Part shown: positions 37,207 to 46,747 of the stretch, piece by piece | Layout of the letters: every line of letters begins with the position of its first letter | Position numbering within the stretch: position 1 is the stretch's first letter | NCBI RefSeq assembly: GCF_001653235.2 | Contig: NC_035790.1 | Coordinates: 2,108,001-2,172,000, forward strand | Origin: Pochonia chlamydosporia 170 | Lineage: Eukaryota > Ascomycota > Sordariomycetes > Hypocreales > Clavicipitaceae | Length of the DNA: 64,000 nt | Direction: 5' to 3' | Notes under the pieces: generated by a model | What the model was told of the DNA's origin: nothing | Seen by the model: only the letters and a program-made list of their open reading frames with translations | Database searches by the model: none | Position numbers and translations under genes: made by a program

Positions 37207-37602
37207 ATGATTCCCAAATTTCAAACAACCATCTTGCAGCTAGCTCTGTTTCTTATCATATCTACTTTTTCATTCCGTACCTACGCTCATACAAACATCG
37301 TACCTCACAGTATATCAAGACGAGCCGAAGCAGCAGGCTCATCATGCTCTGCAGAGGGCCAATGGAACTGCATGACAAACTCATTCCAGCGTTGCGCCAG
37401 CGGTCAATGGAGTGTCGTCATGAATTGCGCCGCAGGGACGATATGTTCTCCGGCTGGGTTGACCATTGAGTTTAGAATTCAGCATGATGGCACGGTAGAT
37501 GGTTCCGGAGGAAGAAATACTGGCGGTGCTGTTGGGAGGCCTGCGTTTGGCTTCATGGATTTGGCAAAGGTGGGCGGCATACTTCTTTGGGTGTTGTTAT
37601 GA
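37207..37602 (+). CDS. small secreted Cys-rich protein, possible carbohydrate-binding
   Basis: Single exon, 131 residues. The hydrophobic signal peptide covers about 1-27. A dibasic SRR at 37-39 could be a Kex2-type processing site. A compact five-cysteine module follows (Cys 47, 55, 63, 74, 80) in the pattern C-x7-C-x7-C-x10-C-x5-C, with GQWNCM, CASGQWSVVMNC and AAGTIC. It resembles the short CBM19-like chitin-binding modules of fungal chitinases, where a Cys-Gly-x-Trp core precedes a Cys-x-x-Gly-Thr-x-Cys. That likeness is by eye only. A Gly/Arg-rich linker leads to a hydrophobic C-terminus (VGGILLWVLL), so GPI anchoring is possible. It could be a wall-bound lectin-like protein or an effector. 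The reading frame is clean and ATG-initiated. Confidence 0.65.
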   Translation: MIPKFQTTILQLALFLIISTFSFRTYAHTNIVPHSISRRAEAAGSSCSAEGQWNCMTNSFQRCASGQWSVVMNCAAGTICSPAGLTIEFRIQHDGTVDGSGGRNTGGAVGRPAFGFMDLAKVGGILLWVLL

Positions 37603-37985
37603 GCCATCAATCTATATGGGTGAAATGCACGGACAAGGGCTTTGAAGATTCGTTGGACACGTCAGAGCTCAGAGCAAATGGCTCCAAGGCAGTTAGGTTT
37701 TGGCGGAATATGGTTTCATTGGATAGATACCATGACATGACTGATGATGGTGCGGAGTTTGTGGTACGGGATTGACGTTAGATCCGTCCATGACACGCCG
37801 CCTTTGTGTCTGGCCGCTCAACCATTCCCGCAAACTTAGTATCGCAAGGCAAACTCCGCCATTTGTTCTCACGGAATGAGCACAAACCTCTTTCTCTGCT
37901 TACAGTCGCTTCTTTCGTTCCAAACGCCGATTTATTCCAACAACTGCAATACACTGGTCAATTAGTAGATGACTCGAACCACATA
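37603..37985. other. short intergenic spacer, promoter of the dehydrogenase
   Basis: A frame runs in phase into the dehydrogenase from 37806 but only from a GTG, so translation is expected to start at 37986. No other feature is seen. Confidence 0.55.
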
Positions 37986-39217
37986 ATGACACCACCAGGC
38001 TCAATTCTCGTGACAGGCGCCAACGGCGGCCTTGGATCTGCTATTGTCGCTCATATAGTAAAAGACGCGCATTTGGCAAAATATACCGGATTATACTCTG
38101 TCAGGATTGCCGATTCGGCGACTCAGCTGAGTGCTGCTCTGGCCAAGGCGCCCGATACTCATCACCATGAGACACTGGAGGTGGATCTTGCTTCAATAGC
38201 CAGTGTAAAAAGCCTCGCCATGGATATCAATAATCGTGTTTCCAAAGGAGAGTTAGCCCCAATACGGGCCCTGATTCTCAATGCTGGATACCAAGATCAC
38301 CTTGCTCTGGTTAGTGCATGAAGAGTCTGACTATGGCATGCCTAGAGACTAAGTCGCACATTTCATGCAGACCATGACAGACGATGGTTTTGAAACCACA
38401 TGGCAGGTGAACTACCTGGCCAATTTTATCCTCACCCTTCTATTGCTAGAGAGTATCGATAAGAAGAACGGCACGATTCTCTTTGTTGCAAGTTGGGCTC
38501 ATGAGTACGTTTCATACCGTTCCCACCCAAAACATATGCCCCAAACATATGCCCCAAACATCAGACTCTGACATCAGATCCAGCGTCGATGACGCCAGAA
38601 ATGAGACAGGAGGCTTCGCCCCATACAAAGATCCAAAGTGGCGGGACATGTTTCCCAGCCCAGAGCTTTTAGCTAGCGGCAATTGGAGCACGCCTGCAGA
38701 TGAATCCGGTCCCTATCCAGGTCAACGTCGATATGGAGCTAGTAAGTTGTGTGCTGTGATGCATATGTAAGCACATCCTTCTCAGTCGATTTCGATATTC
38801 AAGATGCTGATTACGATGCAAAGGCATGAACTGGCCGAGCGAATCGCTAGAGACCAGTCCCTATCAGGCATTTCTGTTGTTGGCCTTGATCCTGGCGGCA
38901 TGGGGACAGGTCTTACTCGGAAGAGCAGTCTTAAGATGAGGCTGATGATGAAGGCTATTCCGCTTTTCGCCGCATACACGGTAGGTTCTGATCCTAACGG
39001 TACACTGCGTCCTACATGGAAGAGCGCCGCAGATGTTATCCGAGCTTGCTTTGAGATAGATCTCCCCAAAGATAAAGCACTCTATCTCAATGGGACAGAC
39101 CAGATCGAGACAGCAAAGGATTCCAAGGACTCTTTGAAGAGAAAGCAGTTGTGGGAATACGGAGTCAAAGTGACCGGTATCGGACCCAACGACACAGCTC
39201 TACATGAACTGTCATAA
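37986..39217 (+). CDS. short-chain dehydrogenase/reductase (SDR)
   Basis: Four exons: 37986..38309, 38371..38504, 38578..38766 and 38824..39217. Introns are 61, 73 and 57 nt. The product is 346 residues. The start is the ATG before TPPGSILVTGANGGLG, so the cofactor motif TGxxGGxG sits at residues 10-17. NAG is at 99-101. The predicted catalytic Ser149 (FVASWAHE) and Tyr205-x3-Lys209 (YGASK) are all present, so the enzyme should be active. Only the spliced frame restores the Ser and Tyr motifs. SDRs of this layout reduce or oxidise carbonyl/hydroxyl groups with NAD(P)(H). The substrate is unknown; the general type includes WWOX/retinol-dehydrogenase-like enzymes. No transmembrane helix is evident. 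It converges on the neighbouring membrane-protein gene with about 100 bp between stops. Confidence 0.9.
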
Positions 39218-39315
39218 GTGAGTTGTCTTTGATGGTGTTCTTGCGGTGGCTCAACTGGGTAGTCTGTATACAATACGGAGTACAAATCTTGCAATCTTCA
39301 CTAAACGCAAGTCTA

Positions 39316-40494
39316 TCAGGCGGCCGTATTCGCTGCTGGGGAGAGCTTTGTTGTTGCGTTCGTCCTTGGTTCTTCGCTGGTGCTGGGATATACCTCTAGA
39401 TCATGACTTTCAACAGCCGTGAGATGCTCTCGCGACCTGGAATTAGGTAGAGGCCATGGCCCCAAGTCGTGTAGCCGAGTGCGCCGTTTCATAGATGCCC
39501 TGTTTCTCTCGGATCGCAGACTTGAGAAACAGGCGAGAATGAACACCCCGCCACATTGAACCAGGCCAAACGCAATGGGCAAGACGACAATATTATCAAT
39601 ACAAAAAGGGAAGTCCTTGCTGCTGCTGCCCATGGCGATAGCGAGTGGCGCTCCCCTCAGAACAGTAGCCAGTATAACAAATACGAGGTGTGCAGCAGGA
39701 CCAGGGCACTTGTACATTGCCATCGGGGACAACATTAAGAACCATTGGAACGCAATGATGCTTCCAAATGAGGATGGTGATTTGTATGCTCCAAGACTTT
39801 TTGGTGTATGAGCTGCCGGAACGATTATGGCCGTCGCAAAAACTGCGTGAAAGACAGCGCCCCAAAACACTGTTGTTTTGAGGCCAGGAACCCGAGGAAG
39901 AAAGCTGAGTCCAATAATGAACAGTCCTGTCACTGTTGGAGGCATGAGTCCCATCACCCACCATCCTGGCAACAACTTGCCCTCTTTGTCAAAGTTGGTG
40001 GTACCAATGTAAATTAAGAGTGCCTGCAAACAAAGGGCAAGCATATCGGTACCAAGAATCTTGGCCCAATGCCACATTCCCAATTTGGTAGGATGACCCG
40101 GGTCATGGCCAAAGTAGTAGAGGGCGGGCCATGTTCGGTGGTCACGGCTTCGAACAAAGGAATAAATGGCCAAGTAACCTGGCTGGATGCATCTGAGGCA
40201 ATTCCACTGCACAGCATGAAGAAATCGCCTTCCTCGGCCTGACCAAGAAGTATCAAGTGCTGGTGGATGTTCCGGCTCGAGAGAATACGGGGGCGGTTCA
40301 TTTAAAGGCTCCTGCTCAACTGGATCATCGTGTAGTTGTTGTAAAGCTGCCTGCTCCTCATGGTGGTGCGATTTTGGCTTTGTGAAGATGTCTGGGATCT
40401 CTGCCAACCACCAAGGAACCAACATCAACACCAATGCGGCCAGAAATGCAAACCACTCCAAAGCATTTGCAGAGCAATTCTTCGAACTCTCCAT
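39316..40494 (-). CDS. seven-helix membrane protein of unknown function
   Basis: Single exon, 392 residues, from the first ATG (MESSKNCSANALEWFAFLAA). The frame is open upstream only from a GTG that is preceded by a possible splice acceptor (TTTCAG), so an extra 5' exon cannot be ruled out. About seven hydrophobic segments are visible. The first is near 12-33. A long polar loop follows with a PPPYS-type motif. The other six are clustered from about 165 to 355 (for example LGTDMLALCLQALLIYIG, VFWGAVFHAVFATAIIVPAA, VVLPIAFGLVQCGGVFILAC). The C-terminal tail is polar and Ser/Arg-rich. I do not recognise a transporter or receptor signature. Its 3' end lies 98 bases from the dehydrogenase stop. 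Confidence 0.78.
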   Translation of the reverse strand: MESSKNCSANALEWFAFLAALVLMLVPWWLAEIPDIFTKPKSHHHEEQAALQQLHDDPVEQEPLNEPPPYSLEPEHPPALDTSWSGRGRRFLHAVQWNCLRCIQPGYLAIYSFVRSRDHRTWPALYYFGHDPGHPTKLGMWHWAKILGTDMLALCLQALLIYIGTTNFDKEGKLLPGWWVMGLMPPTVTGLFIIGLSFLPRVPGLKTTVFWGAVFHAVFATAIIVPAAHTPKSLGAYKSPSSFGSIIAFQWFLMLSPMAMYKCPGPAAHLVFVILATVLRGAPLAIAMGSSSKDFPFCIDNIVVLPIAFGLVQCGGVFILACFSSLRSERNRASMKRRTRLHDLGPWPLPNSRSREHLTAVESHDLEVYPSTSEEPRTNATTKLSPAANTAA

Positions 40495-42665
40495 CAGAAG
40501 GGTCGTGGACTGATTCCCTCCCACATGAAAGCCGTCAAGCCAAATGAGAGTATGTGGGGTTGGCCTGCGTGATTGTACAAGCACCTGAAACAGCCGCTGG
40601 TACTCCTGGACCTGACGATCGAAGCACTGATGATTGGTGGGCGTCGGTTAGTGTTGACAAAGTCAATTCAAAGCGACTGCCAACCTCCAACCTCGGAAGC
40701 TTGTGCAACCTGGGTGTGACCTGGGTATGAACGAGACAAAGCCAGAGATGATGATGGAAAATATAATTTCGAATGCAGTCTGCTAGGCGAGAGTGTTCTG
40801 TTTTATCCGGATAGAATGCACTTTCTGAGACAAGGCCATCCGTAAGACACGGACGAATTCACATCACGGTGCTTCGCCCAGCGGTCCAATTGGTGCCAAA
40901 CTAAACGGCTGGTGCTGTGTGCCCCTAGGGAGCCTAGGTGCAGGTGACCAAGTCCGATACGGAGGCCAGGCTCCAGGTCCATCGAAACCAAGGGGTCTGG
41001 TAGAATCTTCTCAACTGTTGGCACACAATAACCAGCCCAAGCCGGCCACATCCTGACCGCTCGTCGTCTTGGGTGGTAAATATGCCTGCGTAGCGCTCCT
41101 CAGGATTTGAAAATCTAGTAAATGTCATAGCCAGTTCCTTTGGAGCATATTTGGGACTCTGCCATTGCCGTGAAGACAGGGTTCTCAACAGTTCACCAAA
41201 CATCTGTCGCTCAGCCAAAGCTCCTGAAACCAACATGGAATCAGCCGCCAGCCATGGCGAGAGAAGGTGTTTGGCGAGTAGGAGGTATGTGGTTGGCGGA
41301 GAGTGTTTTGGTCTGACAGGGACAAGACTCGACAGCCCATAGTTTGTTTTGCGCCTCTCGTCTGATACTGTCTGGTGTGTCTGTCACGCGAAAGGTGTCT
41401 GGTCTCGTCTAGTCTGTTCTGGAGGCAAATATGCAGGCTGGTGGAGAGATTTGGCGAAGGCGTTCGTCAGGTACACCTGCAAGGGCCGATCCCAATCCGT
41501 CTCACATCCAACACAGGACGATTTGGAAAACAGGCCACTTGCAACAAATCATCTGTGCGACTGAGGACAAGGGAAATGGCGCCTCAAGCAAGGGCAGTTA
41601 CCAACAAATTGGTCTGTCTTTGGGAGAGTTGAGTGTTGGCATATGATTCGAACCGCTCGTGGCTCGCCAGACTGTGGATGCCAACGCAGGGCGACTGGCT
41701 CTGATTGACGAAGATCGCGACAAGGCAATTACCGGGGTGCAAGCCCCTTTCCTAATAATTAAAATCACAGTACTGACATGCCGTTGGGACATTGGCGAAA
41801 ATGAAATTATTCTTAAATTGGGATGAAGTCGCCTCAGGATCGCGGTCACGGTTGGAACTTTTTCCATTACTCGCATTGTTCGACAACAACTGGTCGAGCA
41901 TTAAGCTTGGCATTTTTTCGGGAAGGCACGACGAATGGTCAAGGAAGGAGCTCCCCAGCTGTCGCCCTCTCATACTCAGACATCGATATTCGGATCTGTT
42001 TGCAGGCGGCTATCAAACCGATACTGGGACAAGACTCCAACTCCCTTTGTCTGACACGCGGATCAGGGCACCCAAAAGCAGCGAGATATTGACACCAGAA
42101 CCACGGACCCCAAGGGCTCTCAACCACGGCATTCAGACGACCGTTGGAACTGTCAAAGACCACGTGCAGTGGACATTTATGCTGGTCCCTGCCACCTTGG
42201 AACATTCGAAATAGAAAAGGCCGGTAAAGTACGCCACCTATCATTCCGAGAAAATCGGTGCTTTGTCCATGAACTGATCAATATTCTTACGCAGGACACA
42301 AAGCGAATCCCAAGCTTGAGATAATGGGAGTGGTTTAGGAGTTCACGCTCGCAACCACACAACCATATCCACTTTCGTCCAGGTCCAAGGTCAAAACATT
42401 CTAAAGTTGGACATACCCTTGCCACTGGCTCCTCAGTGCGGCATCTTCACCCGCTAATCTTCCTCAAGCCTCGCTGAGACGAGGTTAAGCGACAGAGTGG
42501 CACCTGGGAGTCCTCTCACCAACGTTGGGCGCAACCTCGCAAACAGGTCTGGTTCAGCCAGCAGTCGCTATCACACAGCCAACTGTGTCCGTTCCAACCT
42601 CCACTTCCACCTCCTGTGTCTCACATTCCCAGGACCCTGCCAAGTTTTTTGGCTTAGATTCCGCC
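40495..42665. other. 2.2-kb intergenic region
   Basis: It lies between divergent genes. Short frames such as 41792..42214 and 41939..42244 show no domain. A pyrimidine-rich block with TCTGGTCTCG-type repeats lies near 41390-41420. A frame running into the 42666 gene from 42525 lacks an ATG. Probably promoters and leaders. Confidence 0.5.
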
Positions 42666-45293
42666 ATGTGGGACCGCCTGCGAACCACATCCTCACCACC
42701 TGCCGTCACAGCCCCAGAAGAGGCTATTCAGGGACGTCATCGTGGTGGCGGCGTACATAAGCATTCCCCAGCGCAAAAACGCATGCGTCCTGTCAGACCA
42801 AGCAAGGTACATCGTCTTGATCTTGACAGCGACACCTTTCTTGAACCTCTCAACGCCTTGGGAATTTCTGGCAATAATAACGGCCCGAATCGATACGCCA
42901 TCCAGGGAGGCAAGGTTGTACCACGGCATCATAACATTGACATGTAAGTGCGCAAGTTCTTAAAAAGTATTTCGGACGTTTTTGTCTCGCATCGACCACC
43001 TAGGTGTGGCGCGCCCACTCTTTGTTGCGGGGTGGGCTATTTTCAGTATTGAGCTGAGCATTTAGTGACCACCCCCCAAGGCTGACTTTTGTCCCGCGCC
43101 ACTTCTTTTGCTATTGTTGTCTTGTTCAAGTGAACGAGCATTCAATGTTGACAAATGCTTGGCTGTTCGGCTAGCCTGTGGAATAGTGAGGATCTATGTC
43201 CATGCGGCAGAGGCTGTCGTTGGCTTGGCTCCGATTGCTTTGGGACCACATGGCTGCGTACTCAACTCCATTCACATCTGACTTATGATATTGCTTCGGC
43301 CTAGACTTTTGCCATCGCAGAACAGCTTGGGATCTTTGCATCCGGATATTGTTCCTCCTCGACGAAGCTCTCGACGGAAACAACGACATCGGCAATCAGC
43401 GCGGCTCCAAATCAACTCTGCTTGGCGTCCCGCTTCCTCAGTTTACGACAACAGCGACGACGAAGCCGCAACAAAGATACCTCAGTACAAACTGGAGTCC
43501 TCAACCAGCTTCGGCGGCTTGGCCGCTGATCAGATCTCGCCACCCAGCTCACCGGAAGTTGCTGCCTCGAAGGAGCGGTATGTTCTTCATTTTATCTCTA
43601 CATGGTAGTCCCGCGAAGCCGTGGCCATACTGATGCCTCGCCATCATGAGAGAGAAACATTGGTCTCCTGTTACAATACTGACTGGGGATTAGGTTTACT
43701 GCGGGGGATGTATCGCCTATTGACGATGAGTTCGATCACGTCCACCAGGCATTACTTCGTGAGAGCCGACGTGATACGGAGAATGTAGCACATCAGGAAC
43801 AAAGAACTAGCATACCAAAGCCAAATCGGCACGGCCATCGATCTGAAGCGGTTGCAGTGACCCAACCACTCGAGCCTCGGACGGCGAGTGGAAGAGCATG
43901 GAATGAGCAAGTTCACACCGGACGACTCGTGGATTACCGTGATGGTGATGCTTCGCGTCCCACTCGACGCCCAGTCCCGCCCTTGGGCTTAAATACTCCT
44001 GTTGGGTCACCTGAAGACATACATGGGAGCATTTCCCCTCCTGCTGATGGACAGGGAATGCGCCTGCCTGTAAAGACAAAACCGGGACCGGTCGAAAGCC
44101 GTCCACCTTGGAGTGGCGCCAGCGGACGGTCCGCGATCGTTGAACCAGTCCGTGACGATTTCAGTGTCGGCCCGTTGACTATTCCGCGAAGGAGCAGCAA
44201 ACGCCCAGGTGGTAAAGGGAGGCTATCGACGACTATTTCCGGAACCGAAACCTCTGGGTCTGGTAGTGCGGGTAAGGCGATGCGGAAGTTTCTTCCTTTG
44301 GCCACGAAGCATAAAACAAGAAAATCTACCTCGAGCCCTAATCAGCTGTCGACTGAGGGACAGTTTCGCGGTGCTGGGGAGTCATATCCAAGCCCACCTA
44401 GTACTGAATTCCCGCCGACTGACACCAAGTCTCGTGAGACTCCGCCTCCCAAATGGCATAACCAAGCCCTGGCGTCGCACCCCCCAGACAGGCTTCCCTC
44501 CTCGATCAATGCCATTAAGAGGAAGCCACCACCTCCATCCGCCCAAGTCAGCCAAGCTTCCGCCTATCTAACGCCGAATGCCAAATCTTCAGACGATACA
44601 GGGAATCTGGCTGCCCCCGTCTCGCCATCTCCCGCTCGCACTGACGACGCATGGGTGCAACCCCCTTCGCGTTTCAGCATCACCACCTACGCAACCTCTA
44701 ATCCTGGCACACCCCGACAATCCGCCGAAGAGAACATACCACCTCTGCCTAATATGCCGCCAGTCGCCAGTGTCATGGATCGTGGTCGGCCTTTAGACAG
44801 TAGCCGAACTGGACCGTCGAGCTCTGAGGAGCCAATACCAATTACGATGTCTAGCCCGTACACGGCCGTGGAACCACCGCAGGGCCAACATCAGAGGGCA
44901 GTGAGTGATATGAAATCGGCTGACCGCCGTGCCTCTACACTCTCAATATCTAAGCCGCTTCCGCCCGCGCCACCGGAATTGTCGACGCCTAATGATCGCG
45001 TATCGCATTTAAGGGCTCAAATCAATGCTCTGACTCACCGCCGCATCAACATCGAAAAGAGCATCAAGCAGATGACGCTCCTGATGCCGGAAGACAACTG
45101 GACGGCAAGTCAGGACGTCCTTCGTAAACGAGAGGAAGAAAAACAGAAAGTGGCTGGACTAAAGACCGAACTAGCAGAAGTTATGGGCGAGGAACATGAT
45201 TTGGGTCTGAAATTATACCGTGCATATAAACGTCAAGATATGGACGCTACATATGAGCCGGCAGAATTCTGGGTACGAAGAGTGGCAGGATGA
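42666..45293 (+). CDS. disordered protein with C-terminal coiled coil, conserved fungal
   Basis: Three exons: 42666..42943, 43305..43577 and 43694..45293. Introns are 361 nt (GTAAGT...GCCTAG) and 116 nt (GTATGT...GATTAG). The product is 716 residues with consistent phases. The first intron is unusually long for this window, so exon 1 is less certain than the rest. Most of the chain is Ser/Pro/Arg-rich and disordered. The C-terminal ~100 residues are helical with heptads (LRAQINALTHRRINIEKSIK, then KREEEKQKVAGLKTELAEVM) and end in a conserved-looking EPAEFWVRRVAG. Such a layout suggests a scaffold or cytoskeleton/septum-associated partner. No family name can be given with confidence. Confidence 0.75.
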
Positions 45294-45721
45294 GGGCTAG
45301 GATTGTTTCGTACCTGGGTGCTTTCTTTTATTCAGCATGCGCCAGCATTTGAGTTGAGCCCGGAGTTGGATTTGTGGTGCAGGATGCGGCAAAACTTCAT
45401 TGTACCAAGTTTTATGTATTGATGGCAACCTGTTGCTAATGAGTAAATGAATATTGATCGCAAGATATGTCGTTCTGTCCCCATCTGTGCCAATTTGACT
45501 ATTCAGAGACGCGCCAGTCACGATTATGTACGGAGAGCGGAGAAAATCGTACGGAATGAAATGCTATGCTAGGGAAGTATATATGGCGACACGTATTTAC
45601 ATAATGATAGTGATTAACATGTACAGAATAAGAAAAATAAAATGCCGTCAGGTATTACAGTGTCTATGCAGACATCAACATTTCCTCTTCTCTCATCATG
45701 CTATCCAAACGAAAGAACTCT
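45294..45721. other. convergent 3' flanks
   Basis: AT-rich sequence between two genes whose 3' ends face each other. It likely holds both 3' untranslated regions. No gene is seen. Confidence 0.6.
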
Positions 45722-46747
45722 TTATTTCTTCAAGAACGCCAACAGGACCTTGTGGAAGCTGTCAGGGTCAGAAAGCTGGGGAGCGTGACCCAACTCGGGG
45801 AACTGGTACAGCTCGCCGTTTTGCAGCTGCTTGGCAACCTCGGGACCAAGAATGTCAAAGTGGCCGAGCTTAGCGGCAACGGCGGGAGGCGACCACTGAG
45901 CTCCAATGGCAGTCTTGTCCTTGTCGCCGACGATGAGAAGCGTACGGGGCTTGATGTCACCGAAGTAGTGGGCGACGGGAGAGGTGAGAACCATGTCGAC
46001 GATCTGAGCCTGGTTCTTCACATATGCGTTGCGCTTGGGGCCGTTGTAGATGTTGACAAGCATGTTGACCCAGGTGTCGTAGGCGGGCTTCCACTGTCCG
46101 ACGTAGTAGACCTCCTGCTCGTAACCCTTGATAGACTGGTAGGTGGAGGCGGCCTCGGTGACGATGGACTGGTCGATGCTGATGTAGGGAACGCCCTTTT
46201 GAACATAGTCCTCCAGACCGACAGGGTCGACCATGACCATCTTCTCAATGGTCTCGGGGTATTGGAGACCAAAGCGAGCAGTCATCATTCCGCCCATGGA
46301 ATGGCCAATGACGGTGACGTTTCCAACACCAGCGGTATTGAGCAGACCACGCGTGTTCCAGGCAAACTGGTTAAGGCTGAACTGGTACGCATCGGGCTTG
46401 GAACTCTTGCAGAAACCAATCTGATCGGGAGCAATGACGCGGTAGCCTCTGGCGGCCAGCACGCGGATGGTATCCTGCCAAGTCGGGCCACAGAAGTTCT
46501 TGCCATGGAACATCACAGCCGTCTTGCCGTTAGCCTTGCAAGTCGGCTTGACGTCCATGAAGGCCATTTGGAGGTCCTGACCCTGGCTCTTGAACTTGAA
46601 CAGCTTGACCGGCCACGGGTAGGTGAAGTTGGAACCATTGAGCTCCTCAGGGAACGGGCCATTATCAATGGTGCCTGCAGCCTGAGCAGTAGCTGAGCTG
46701 GCGAACAGCGCGGCCGTAGCCAATCCTGACAGAAGTGAGAACTTCAT
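45722..46747 (-). CDS. secreted alpha/beta hydrolase
   Basis: Single exon, 341 residues. The signal peptide covers about 1-21 (MKFSLLSGLATAALFASSAT). The alpha/beta-hydrolase fold is complete. The oxyanion HG is at 81-82, the nucleophile elbow GHSMGG carries Ser150, and an acid lies in the VGDKDKT loop (Asp285 or Asp287). His321 is in ELGHAPQL. The enzyme is therefore expected to be an active serine esterase, lipase-like or haloperoxidase-like hydrolase, acting outside the cell or in the secretory path. The substrate cannot be read from the sequence. Codon use is strongly biased to C-ending codons, unlike most neighbours, which suggests high expression. The bias also creates a 332-residue open frame on the opposite strand that should not be annotated. 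Confidence 0.9.
   Translation of the reverse strand: MKFSLLSGLATAALFASSATAQAAGTIDNGPFPEELNGSNFTYPWPVKLFKFKSQGQDLQMAFMDVKPTCKANGKTAVMFHGKNFCGPTWQDTIRVLAARGYRVIAPDQIGFCKSSKPDAYQFSLNQFAWNTRGLLNTAGVGNVTVIGHSMGGMMTARFGLQYPETIEKMVMVDPVGLEDYVQKGVPYISIDQSIVTEAASTYQSIKGYEQEVYYVGQWKPAYDTWVNMLVNIYNGPKRNAYVKNQAQIVDMVLTSPVAHYFGDIKPRTLLIVGDKDKTAIGAQWSPPAVAAKLGHFDILGPEVAKQLQNGELYQFPELGHAPQLSDPDSFHKVLLAFLKK

Noticed and set aside
41640..41665. Reverse box-B-like GATTCGAACC
   Set aside because: The flanking bases do not form a T-stem, and there is no cloverleaf.
45698..46696. 332-residue open frame on the plus strand
   Set aside because: It lies exactly antisense to the secreted hydrolase and results from strong C-ending codon bias. 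The hydrolase has a signal peptide and catalytic triad; the antisense frame has no domain.
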